Source: MAG-120531 sp963934855 | GTDB taxonomy: Bacteria; Bacteroidota; Bacteroidia; Flavobacteriales; Flavobacteriaceae | Length of the DNA stretch: 64,000 nt | NCBI GenBank assembly: GCA_963934855.1 | Contig: CAWWAC010000006.1 | Span: 11,057-75,056, forward strand | Reading direction: 5' to 3' | Shown: in pieces, positions 53,598-60,872 of the stretch | Position numbering within the stretch: position 1 is the first letter of the stretch | Layout: each line of letters starts with the position of its first letter | The notes under the pieces: generated by a model | Told to the model about the DNA's origin: nothing | What the model saw: only the letters and a program-made list of their open reading frames with translations | The model's database searches: none | Made by a program: the position numbers and the translations under genes

Positions 53598-55496
53598 ATG
53601 AGTGACGCCATTAAACACGAATGTGGAATTTCCTTAATCAGGCTTTTAAAGCCTTTGGAATATTACAAAGAGAAGTACGGGACTGCCTTTTACGGGGTAA
53701 ACAAAATGTACCTCATGATGGAAAAACAACACAATAGGGGGCAGGATGGAGCTGGTTTTGCCAGCATTAAACTAGACATGCCAGCTGGGTCTAGGTATAT
53801 GAGTAGGGTGCGATCTGCAGAACAACAGCCCATTCAAGATATTTTTGCGCAAATTAACAAGCGTATTAGCTCAGAAATTGCTGCAAATCCAACATACAAA
53901 GACAATGTGGCCTTACAAAAACAGCACGTCCCTTATATAGGAGAATTGCTTTTAGGGCATGTACGTTACGGAACTTTTGGGAAAAATTCTATTGAAAATG
54001 TGCACCCTTTTTTAAGACAAAACAACTGGATGCACCGCAATCTGATTGTAGCGGGTAACTTTAATATGACTAATGCCAAGGAGCTATTTGAAAATTTAGT
54101 AACCATAGGTCAGCACCCTAAAGAGGACTCAGATACTGTCACGGTCATGGAAAAAATAGGCCATTTCCTAGATGACGCTGTGGCTAAATTATACAAGGAA
54201 ATTAAAAAAGAAGGCTATACCAAAATGGAGGCATCAGCTATTATAGCAGAGCGCTTAAACGTAGCTAAAATTCTAAAAAAAGCCTGTAAAAACTTTGATG
54301 GTGGTTACGCAATGGCTGGATTAATTGGCCATGGAGACGCCTTTGTTCTCAGAGACCCAGCCGGCATTAGACCTGCTTATTACTACGCAGATGACGAGGT
54401 GGTGGTGGTAGCCTCAGAGCGTCCAGCTATTCAAACGGTCTTTAATGTACCCTTTGAAGAGGTCATAGAGCTAGATCCAGGAGCAGCTATTTTAGTTAAG
54501 AAAAATGGAGAGATTAGTTTTAAACAAATTCTAGAACCCTTAGAAAGAAAAGCCTGTTCTTTTGAACGTATTTACTTTTCTAGAGGGAGTGACAAAGAAA
54601 TATACCAAGAGCGAAAAGCGCTAGGTAAATACCTTTTTCCACAAATATTAGAAAGCATAGAAGGAGACATTAGAAACTCTGTGTTTTCTTATATCCCAAA
54701 TACTGCTGAAACTTCATTTTTTGGAATGGTTAGAGAGGCACAAAACCACATGAATAGAGAGAAAGAAGCACAAATTCTAGCTATTGGCAGGGACATTACC
54801 AGCCAAGAACTCCACGAAATCTTAGAGGTAAGACCCCGCATAGAAAAAGTAGCTATAAAAGACGCCAAACTCAGAACTTTTATTAGCCAAGACAGTGGGA
54901 GAGATGACTTAGTGGCCCACGTATATGACGTAACCTACGGCTCAGTAAAAACCACAGACAATTTAGTGATCATAGATGACTCTATTGTGAGAGGCACCAC
55001 ACTGGAAAAAAGTATTCTTAAAATTTTAGATCGCCTAGGACCCAAGAAAATTGTAGTAGTGTCTTCTGCCCCCCAAATTAGGTACCCAGACTGCTACGGC
55101 ATAGACATGGCCAAACTAGAAGATTTTATAGCCTTTAAAGCAGCACTAGCACTTCATAAGGAGCGCAACACTATGGATTTGGTAGAATCTATTTACAAGA
55201 AATGTAAGGCGCAATTGATGTCTAAAGATGCCGATGTTATAAACTATGTCACTGAATTCTACGCCCCTTTCACTGTAAAAGAAGTATCAAAAAAAATTGG
55301 GGAATTGCTCACCGCGCCAGAAATTAAAGCCTCTGTAGACATTGTTTATCAGTCTATAGAAAACCTTCATTTAGCTTGCCCAAATAATTTAGGAGACTGG
55401 TACTTTACAGGAGATTATCCTACGCCAGGAGGTAATAGGGTTGTAAACAGGGCTTTTGTAAACTTTTATGAAGGTAAAAATGAAAGGGCTTACTAG
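53598..55496 (+). CDS. Amidophosphoribosyltransferase family protein (long, PurF-like)
   Basis: A 632-residue protein with an N-terminal class II glutamine amidotransferase domain and a C-terminal phosphoribosyltransferase domain. The likely nucleophile C9 (HECGISLIRL) would be exposed by removal of eight residues. KQHNRGQDGAGFASI and GHVRYGTFGK match the glutaminase pocket; NLVIIDDSIVRGTT is the PRPP-binding motif. It is about 130 residues longer than E. coli PurF, with insertions in the glutaminase half. It may be the only PurF or a paralogue; nearby purN supports a purine role. Confidence 0.88.
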   Translation: MSDAIKHECGISLIRLLKPLEYYKEKYGTAFYGVNKMYLMMEKQHNRGQDGAGFASIKLDMPAGSRYMSRVRSAEQQPIQDIFAQINKRISSEIAANPTYKDNVALQKQHVPYIGELLLGHVRYGTFGKNSIENVHPFLRQNNWMHRNLIVAGNFNMTNAKELFENLVTIGQHPKEDSDTVTVMEKIGHFLDDAVAKLYKEIKKEGYTKMEASAIIAERLNVAKILKKACKNFDGGYAMAGLIGHGDAFVLRDPAGIRPAYYYADDEVVVVASERPAIQTVFNVPFEEVIELDPGAAILVKKNGEISFKQILEPLERKACSFERIYFSRGSDKEIYQERKALGKYLFPQILESIEGDIRNSVFSYIPNTAETSFFGMVREAQNHMNREKEAQILAIGRDITSQELHEILEVRPRIEKVAIKDAKLRTFISQDSGRDDLVAHVYDVTYGSVKTTDNLVIIDDSIVRGTTLEKSILKILDRLGPKKIVVVSSAPQIRYPDCYGIDMAKLEDFIAFKAALALHKERNTMDLVESIYKKCKAQLMSKDADVINYVTEFYAPFTVKEVSKKIGELLTAPEIKASVDIVYQSIENLHLACPNNLGDWYFTGDYPTPGGNRVVNRAFVNFYEGKNERAY

Positions 55497-55565
55497 AAAA
55501 GCGATTTTTTTAAAAATAAAGTGATAATAAAGACAAATTTTAGGCTAAAAAAGAGTGTAAATGAT

Positions 55566-55605
55566 AAAAAAAGTGTCGGTCATCGAAAAAAAGTGTTAGT
55601 CACCG
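55566..55605 (+). repeat. Tandem 20-bp direct repeat, possible activator site
   Basis: Two adjacent 20-base copies (55566-55585 and 55586-55605) share the pattern AAAAAAAGTGTyrGTCAyCG, with 17 of 20 positions identical. A weaker related stretch starts near 55548. The 20-base period (about two helix turns) suits a protein dimer binding one face of DNA, as LytTR-type regulators do. Confidence 0.6.
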
Positions 55606-55649
55606 ATTAAATTTTTTTTAACAGAATATACTACATACTTTTAAAGAAC

Positions 55650-55720
55650 CAGAAACACTATTAGGTTACGTTCTTGGTAAGATTTGGGGAAGAAAAGGCA
55701 GTGCTTACACTGCCTTTTCT
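55650..55720 (+). ncRNA. Candidate small RNA of about 70 nt
   Basis: The start is inferred from TACTTTTA (55636-55643, one mismatch to TAnnTTTG), 30 bases after the tandem repeat. The end is set by a perfect 11-bp-stem terminator followed by TTCTT. No ATG-started frame lies inside. No known RNA family was recognised. Confidence 0.35.
55693..55718 (+). terminator. Perfect-stem terminator of the candidate small RNA
   Basis: AAAAGGCAGTG-ctta-CACTGCCTTTT: 11 bp perfect stem, 4-base loop, then TCTTATT. Confidence 0.8.
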
Positions 55721-55765
55721 TATTGAAAAAAGCCACTCAGTTTCTCTGAGTGGCTTTTTTCAATA
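55721..55765. terminator. Bidirectional terminator, probably for sodA
   Basis: A 20-bp perfect inverted repeat (55721-55740 and 55746-55765) with a 5-base loop tttct and central arms AAAAAAGCCACTCAG/CTGAGTGGCTTTTTT. It lies 38 bases after the sodA stop and works on both strands. Confidence 0.92.
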
Positions 55766-55802
55766 AAGTGAATAGTTAACTGCCCAACAAAAATAATTAG
55801 AC

Positions 55803-56411
55803 TTACTTATTGGCCCGATATAAAGCAGTGGCATTTTCCCAATTAACTACATTGAAAAAAGCACTTACATAATCTGGTCTTCTATTTTGGTAATTAAGGT
55901 AGTAAGCGTGCTCCCAAACGTCCAATGCTAAAACAGGGAAACCACCACAACCAATACCTGGCATCAGTGGGTTATCTTGGTTGGCAGTAGAGCAGATTTC
56001 TAATTTTCCTCCTTTGTGTACACAAAGCCACGCCCATCCAGATCCAAATCTGGTAGCGGCAGCCTTGGAGTAGGCTTCTTTAAAAGCATCAAAAGAGCCA
56101 AAAGAAACCTCTATAGCAGCGCCTAGATCTCCAGAAGGGGTGCCGCCCCCTTTAGGACTCATAGAATTCCAGAATAAATTGTGGTTATAAAAACCACCTC
56201 CATTATTTCTAACAGCGCCATTATTCATGTCTAAACCACCCAAAATAGCTTCAATAGAAGCATTTTCATGAGCGGTTCCAGTAAGGGCTGCATTTAAATT
56301 ATTGGTATAACCCTGGTGGTGTTTGCTATGGTGAATTTCCATAGTACGGGTGTCTATATGAGGCTCCAAAGCGTCATAAGCGTAATCTAATTTTGGTAAA
56401 TCAAAAGCCAT
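55803..56411 (-). CDS. sodA: Superoxide dismutase, Mn type
   Basis: A 202-residue Fe/Mn-family superoxide dismutase. Metal ligands include H27 (MEIHHSKHHQGY), the H in GFYNHNLFW, and D and H in DVWEHAYYL. The glycine-rich NNGGGFYNHNLFW and the glutamine in TANQDNPLM are as in E. coli MnSOD rather than FeSOD (which has a different residue set), so manganese is favoured. No signal peptide, so cytoplasmic. It has one of the clearest promoters of the window. Confidence 0.95.
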   Translation of the reverse strand: MAFDLPKLDYAYDALEPHIDTRTMEIHHSKHHQGYTNNLNAALTGTAHENASIEAILGGLDMNNGAVRNNGGGFYNHNLFWNSMSPKGGGTPSGDLGAAIEVSFGSFDAFKEAYSKAAATRFGSGWAWLCVHKGGKLEICSTANQDNPLMPGIGCGGFPVLALDVWEHAYYLNYQNRRPDYVSAFFNVVNWENATALYRANK

Positions 56412-56445
56412 AATTATTTATTTTTAAGGATTTGTAAAAGCTGAT

Positions 56446-56474
56446 CAAATTTACAATAAGTATGCTAAACCAAA
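56446..56474 (-). promoter_or_regulatory. Bacteroidota-type promoter of sodA
   Basis: On the minus strand TTTG (56474-56471) and TAAATTTG (56453-56446) are separated by 17 bases, matching TTTG-N17-23-TAnnTTTG. Transcription would start about 30 bases before the sodA ATG. Confidence 0.6.
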
Positions 56475-56528
56475 GCAATAATGACTAAGAACTCTCTAAT
56501 AATGTGTAATTTGCACTAAAAAATAAAG

Positions 56529-59500
56529 GTGCTGAACAATTACCTCATTTACAACGCATCTGCTGGGTCTGGTAAGACTTATACGCTTACAAAAGCGTAC
56601 TTAATGCTTATTTTAGGTCCTGGGTCTAGCTTTGCCTTTAGCCACATTCTGGCACTAACTTTTACCAATAAGGCAGTCAATGAAATGAAACAGCGTATTT
56701 TAAGCAGCCTCACTGACTTCTCTACGCAACCAATACCTAAAAAAAGCGAATCTATTTTTAATGAAGTAGCCCACGGCCTGCTTATAGACCCGGCTAGCCT
56801 TCAAAAAAAAGCGGAACAAGTGCTACAACAACTGCTCCACAATTACGCTTTTTTTGAGGTCTCTACCATAGATAAATTTAACCACAGGATCATTAGAACC
56901 TTTGCTAAAGACTTAAAGCTCCCTCAAAATTTTGAGGTGCAATTAGACACAGGCCTTATTTTAAAAACGGCAGTAGATAGCCTGTTAGACAGGGTAGGAC
57001 AAGACGTCCTGCTCACAGAAATAATGGTGGCCTTTGCCTTAGAAAAAATAGCGGAAGACAGGAGTTGGGACCTAAGCTTTGACCTTATGAGTATTGGCAA
57101 GCTCCTTTTTAATGACCTTGACATAGGAGCCTTAGCCGCTTTGAGTCATAAAAAATTAACAGACTTTGAAGCCCTAAAACAAAAGCTCAAAAAAGAGAGG
57201 GAAAAAACATCTGCCATAGCTGTAAGTGCTGCTGAGGAAATAAAAACCCTGATTTCTAAAAATGGACTAGAACACAAAGACTTTTCTGGCGCTTACCTGC
57301 CTAAATTTATTGATAAAATCACAGATAAACAAACCCCAGAAACATCGGGTAAATGGCTTACAGAATTTGATGAAAAAAATCCTTATGCCGCTAGTAGACC
57401 TGAAGCCACAAAGGTAATTATAGACAGTATTAAACCAGATATAAGCCAATATTTAAAAACTATTTTAGAGGCCCTTTCACAAAAAAGTTTTTTTGAAAAT
57501 GCCTATAAAAATTTTCTGCCATTAAACCTCATTAACGCGCTTCAATACCAAGTAAAACAACTCTGTGAAAAAAGAGATTACCTTCCTATTTCTGAATTTA
57601 ATAGGCTTATTAAAGGAGCCCTTAAAGACCAATCTGTGCCTTTTATTTACGAACGCATTGGAGAACAATACCAGCATTTTTTTATTGACGAATTTCAAGA
57701 CACCTCTGCGCTTCAGTGGAACAACTTAAAGCCCCTTATTGAGAATTCATTAGTTTCTGAAGATGTATCTGGAAACAAGGGTTCTCTATTGTTAGTGGGT
57801 GACGCCAAACAATCAATTTACAGATGGAGGGGGGGCAGTGCCACGCAATTCATTGCACTCTGCGAAGGAACAGAAAGTGCTTTTTCTGGACTGCTCCCGC
57901 AGGTCATTCAGCTGCCTAAAAACTATAGAAGCCTAGCAGAAATAGTGCGCTTTAACAACAATTTTTTTGGGTATATTTCTAACTTTTTATCTAGAGATAA
58001 TTTTAGTTCGCTCTATAAAAACAGCTCAGAACAGGAAGCAGAAAAAAAAGAAGGTGGGTATGTGTCACTACACTTTTTAGACGTCCCAAAAGAAGAGAAA
58101 AAAGACGCCTACTGCAAAGAGGTTTTAAAGACCATTTTAATGGCCCAATCTAAAGGTTATGAGCTGGGAGACCTTTGTATTCTCACTAGAAAAAAAACAG
58201 AAGGGTCTTTGCTGGCTGCTTATTTATTAGCTCAAGACATTGCGGTTGTTTCTTCTGAGTCTTTACATATAAATAGTCACCCTAAAGTACAATTTCTAAT
58301 AGGTCTTATTCAATATACGCACCAAGAAGAAGCTGCTTATTTGGCCTACCCTTTGCTAGAATTCTTAGGAGAGAGGCAGTCTAAAATGCCCCTACACCCT
58401 TTTATAGCGCAACACCTTTTGCATACAAAACGCTGCTTTTTAAAAAACTACGGTTTTGACAGCTCCCTTTTAAGCCCAGAGGAGTTATATGATTTTTGTG
58501 TTTATGCCATTAGCTGCTTTAAACTCAATGATGGAAAAGACGCCTATTTACAATTTTTTTTAGAAGTAGTTGCAGAGGTGGAAATAAAAAAAGGAGGTGG
58601 GGTTCATGAATTCCTTGCTTACTGGGAAGAGAAAAAAGGTTCTCTTAGTATTAGCGCTCCAGAAGGTTTAAATGCAGTACAAATACTCACCATTCACAAG
58701 GCAAAGGGACTAGAGTTCCCTGTTGTGATTTATCCCTTTGTAGAAACCCCTCTTTATGACGAGAAAATGCCAAAATTATGGGTGCCAGTGTCAGAAAAAG
58801 AATCCTGTGGATTTGACCATTTATTGCTTAATAAAAATGAAAAACTAGCCTCATTTAGCCCCCTTACAGAGCGGCTTATTAAAGAAGAAGATGAAAAACT
58901 AGCGCTAGACGCTATTAACTTGTTATACGTAGCTTTAACCAGAGCAGAAAACGCCCTTTTTATTATTGGTGCTAAGGCTATAAACGCCAAAGGAGAAATA
59001 AATACAAAGCAATACTCTGGGGTTTTAATGGATTATTTAAACAACATACAGCTTTGGAATGACCACAAACTTGAGTATTGTTTTGGTACTTTTGAGCCAG
59101 TGATTACCACTCACCATAGGCCTGCTCCAACCCCCATACCCTTCCAAGAAAGCGAAAAACACAAAGGCAGTTTTGCACTGCTTTTACACCCAGAAATAAA
59201 CCAGCCTGCACATTTAAAAGAGGCACAAATAAAAGGGCAGCAACTGCATTTATTACTAGATATGCTAGAGCGCTTTTCTATGGAAGATGCGCTGCTTAAA
59301 GTCTTATTTGCTTTTCCTAACGCCATGATATCCTCCTTGGAAAAACAAGCGCTAAACCTTATGCAGCACCCCCTTCTAAAGCCCTATTACAAAAAAGGTG
59401 TACAGGCTTTAAATGAAATAGAAATATTTGGAGCGGACGGTCTTACTTCAAGGCCAGACCGTTTGGTTTTTGAAGGAAATGAAGTCACCCTAATAGACTA

Positions 59501-59642
59501 TAAAACTGGTATAGAAAAAACAGAAGACTACCAACAGATAGACAACTATGGAGTCCTAATTACAGAGATGGGCTACCAACTAAAAAATAAAATTTTAGTC
59601 TATATCTCTAAAGATCATATAGACCCTATATTTGTAACTTAA
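56529..59642 (+). CDS. AddA-like UvrD/RecB helicase-nuclease
   Basis: A 1037-residue SF1A helicase with a C-terminal nuclease, the larger subunit of an AddAB/RexAB-like double-strand break resection enzyme. Walker A is ASAGSGKT (residues 10-17). Further motifs: LTFTNKAVNEMK, FFIDEFQDTSALQW, VGDAKQSIYRWRGG, NYRS, ILTIHKAKGLEFPVV, LLYVALTRAENAL. The nuclease is near residues 985-1015 (SRPDRLVF, TLIDYKTG). The start is GTG: the first ATG lies beyond Walker A, so GTG 56529 is needed. The AddB-like gene is two genes downstream, beyond kbl. Confidence 0.9.
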   Translation: MLNNYLIYNASAGSGKTYTLTKAYLMLILGPGSSFAFSHILALTFTNKAVNEMKQRILSSLTDFSTQPIPKKSESIFNEVAHGLLIDPASLQKKAEQVLQQLLHNYAFFEVSTIDKFNHRIIRTFAKDLKLPQNFEVQLDTGLILKTAVDSLLDRVGQDVLLTEIMVAFALEKIAEDRSWDLSFDLMSIGKLLFNDLDIGALAALSHKKLTDFEALKQKLKKEREKTSAIAVSAAEEIKTLISKNGLEHKDFSGAYLPKFIDKITDKQTPETSGKWLTEFDEKNPYAASRPEATKVIIDSIKPDISQYLKTILEALSQKSFFENAYKNFLPLNLINALQYQVKQLCEKRDYLPISEFNRLIKGALKDQSVPFIYERIGEQYQHFFIDEFQDTSALQWNNLKPLIENSLVSEDVSGNKGSLLLVGDAKQSIYRWRGGSATQFIALCEGTESAFSGLLPQVIQLPKNYRSLAEIVRFNNNFFGYISNFLSRDNFSSLYKNSSEQEAEKKEGGYVSLHFLDVPKEEKKDAYCKEVLKTILMAQSKGYELGDLCILTRKKTEGSLLAAYLLAQDIAVVSSESLHINSHPKVQFLIGLIQYTHQEEAAYLAYPLLEFLGERQSKMPLHPFIAQHLLHTKRCFLKNYGFDSSLLSPEELYDFCVYAISCFKLNDGKDAYLQFFLEVVAEVEIKKGGGVHEFLAYWEEKKGSLSISAPEGLNAVQILTIHKAKGLEFPVVIYPFVETPLYDEKMPKLWVPVSEKESCGFDHLLLNKNEKLASFSPLTERLIKEEDEKLALDAINLLYVALTRAENALFIIGAKAINAKGEINTKQYSGVLMDYLNNIQLWNDHKLEYCFGTFEPVITTHHRPAPTPIPFQESEKHKGSFALLLHPEINQPAHLKEAQIKGQQLHLLLDMLERFSMEDALLKVLFAFPNAMISSLEKQALNLMQHPLLKPYYKKGVQALNEIEIFGADGLTSRPDRLVFEGNEVTLIDYKTGIEKTEDYQQIDNYGVLITEMGYQLKNKILVYISKDHIDPIFVT

Positions 59643-59659
59643 ACTTTATAACACCTTTT

Positions 59660-60853
59660 ATGTATCAGGAAATCAAAACATACTTAGCCCAAGAATTAGA
59701 GCAAATTAAAGCAGAAGGTTTATTTAAAAAAGAAAGGGTTATTAGTGGCCCACAAGGGGCTGATGTGCGCCTTACAGATGGCTCTCAGGTCATTAATCTC
59801 TGTTCCAACAACTACTTAGGTCTTTCTGCGCACCCAGAGGTTATTCAAGCGGCAAAAGATACACTAGACTCTCACGGCTTTGGCATGTCTTCTGTGCGTT
59901 TTATATGTGGAACACAAGACATTCACAAAACTTTAGAAAGCAAAATTGCTTCTTTTTACCAGACAGAAGACTCCATTCTGTACGCAGCTGCCTTTGACGC
60001 CAACGGCGGGGTTTTTGAGCCCCTATTTGGCCCTGAAGACGCTATTATTTCTGACGCCTTAAACCACGCTTCAATTATAGATGGAGTTAGGCTTTGTAAG
60101 GCCAAAAGATACCGCTATGCCAATTGTGACATGGAAGATCTAGAGGTGCAACTAAAACAGACCCAAACAGACGGCGCCAGGTTTAAAATTATTGTGACAG
60201 ATGGGGTGTTTTCAATGGACGGAGTAGTAGCGCCATTAGACAAAATATGTGACTTAGCAGATCGTTACAACGCGCTGGTCTTAGTAGACGAATGCCACGC
60301 AGCAGGTTTTTTAGGAACTACTGGAAGAGGTTCATTAGAAGCCAAAGGAGTTATGGGTAGGGTAGATATTATTACAGGAACCCTAGGAAAAGCATTGGGC
60401 GGTGCCATGGGTGGTTACACCACAGGAAAAAAAGAAATTATAGAAATGCTACGCCAGCGTTCTAGGCCTTATTTATTTTCTAACTCATTAGCCCCAACTA
60501 TTGTAGGCGCTTCTATAAAAGTTTTTGACCTTATAGAAAATAACACCTCTTTTAGAGACCAGTTAGAGGAAAATACCCAATACTTTAAAAAAGGGATTAA
60601 AGCCCTTGGATTTGATATAGTAGCAGGTGACTCTGCCATTGTACCTATTATGTTATATGACGCTCCTTTAGCTCAAAAAATGGCCTCAGATCTTTTAAAA
60701 GAAGGAGTGTATGTCATTGGATTTTTCTACCCAGTAGTGCCAAAAGGCAAGGCAAGAATTAGAGTCCAACTGTCCGCAGCTCTTAGCAGAGAAGAGTTGG
60801 ACCTGGCTTTAAAGGCCTTTGAAAAAGTAGGAAAGGCCTTAAAAGTAATTTAA
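59660..60853 (+). CDS. kbl: Glycine C-acetyltransferase (2-amino-3-ketobutyrate CoA ligase)
   Basis: A 397-residue PLP enzyme of the alpha-oxoamine synthase family, which cleaves 2-amino-3-ketobutyrate with CoA into glycine and acetyl-CoA. The Schiff-base lysine is K244 in TGTLGKALGGAMGG, with DECHAAGFLGTTGRG before it and CSNNYLGLSAHPEV near the start. The partner threonine dehydrogenase (tdh) is not in this window. The gene sits between the AddA-like and AddB-like genes with 17 and 19 base gaps. Confidence 0.92.
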   Translation: MYQEIKTYLAQELEQIKAEGLFKKERVISGPQGADVRLTDGSQVINLCSNNYLGLSAHPEVIQAAKDTLDSHGFGMSSVRFICGTQDIHKTLESKIASFYQTEDSILYAAAFDANGGVFEPLFGPEDAIISDALNHASIIDGVRLCKAKRYRYANCDMEDLEVQLKQTQTDGARFKIIVTDGVFSMDGVVAPLDKICDLADRYNALVLVDECHAAGFLGTTGRGSLEAKGVMGRVDIITGTLGKALGGAMGGYTTGKKEIIEMLRQRSRPYLFSNSLAPTIVGASIKVFDLIENNTSFRDQLEENTQYFKKGIKALGFDIVAGDSAIVPIMLYDAPLAQKMASDLLKEGVYVIGFFYPVVPKGKARIRVQLSAALSREELDLALKAFEKVGKALKVI

Positions 60854-60872
60854 ACGTTTCAGACACATCCTT

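Larger units (their letters stand above)
55497..55802. other. 306-bp gap with repeats and tandem hairpins
   Basis: It lies between the amidophosphoribosyltransferase stop and the sodA stop (convergent genes). It contains a tandem 20-bp direct repeat (55566-55605), a promoter-like TACTTTTA (55636-55643), a terminator hairpin (55693-55718) and a second, longer bidirectional terminator (55721-55765). No coding frame with a plausible start is visible. Confidence 0.7.

Noticed and set aside
55621..55723. Open frame ending KGSAYTAFSY across the small-RNA candidate
   Set aside because: No ATG, GTG or TTG starts the frame after the stop near 55620, and it runs through the terminator stem; coding is unlikely.
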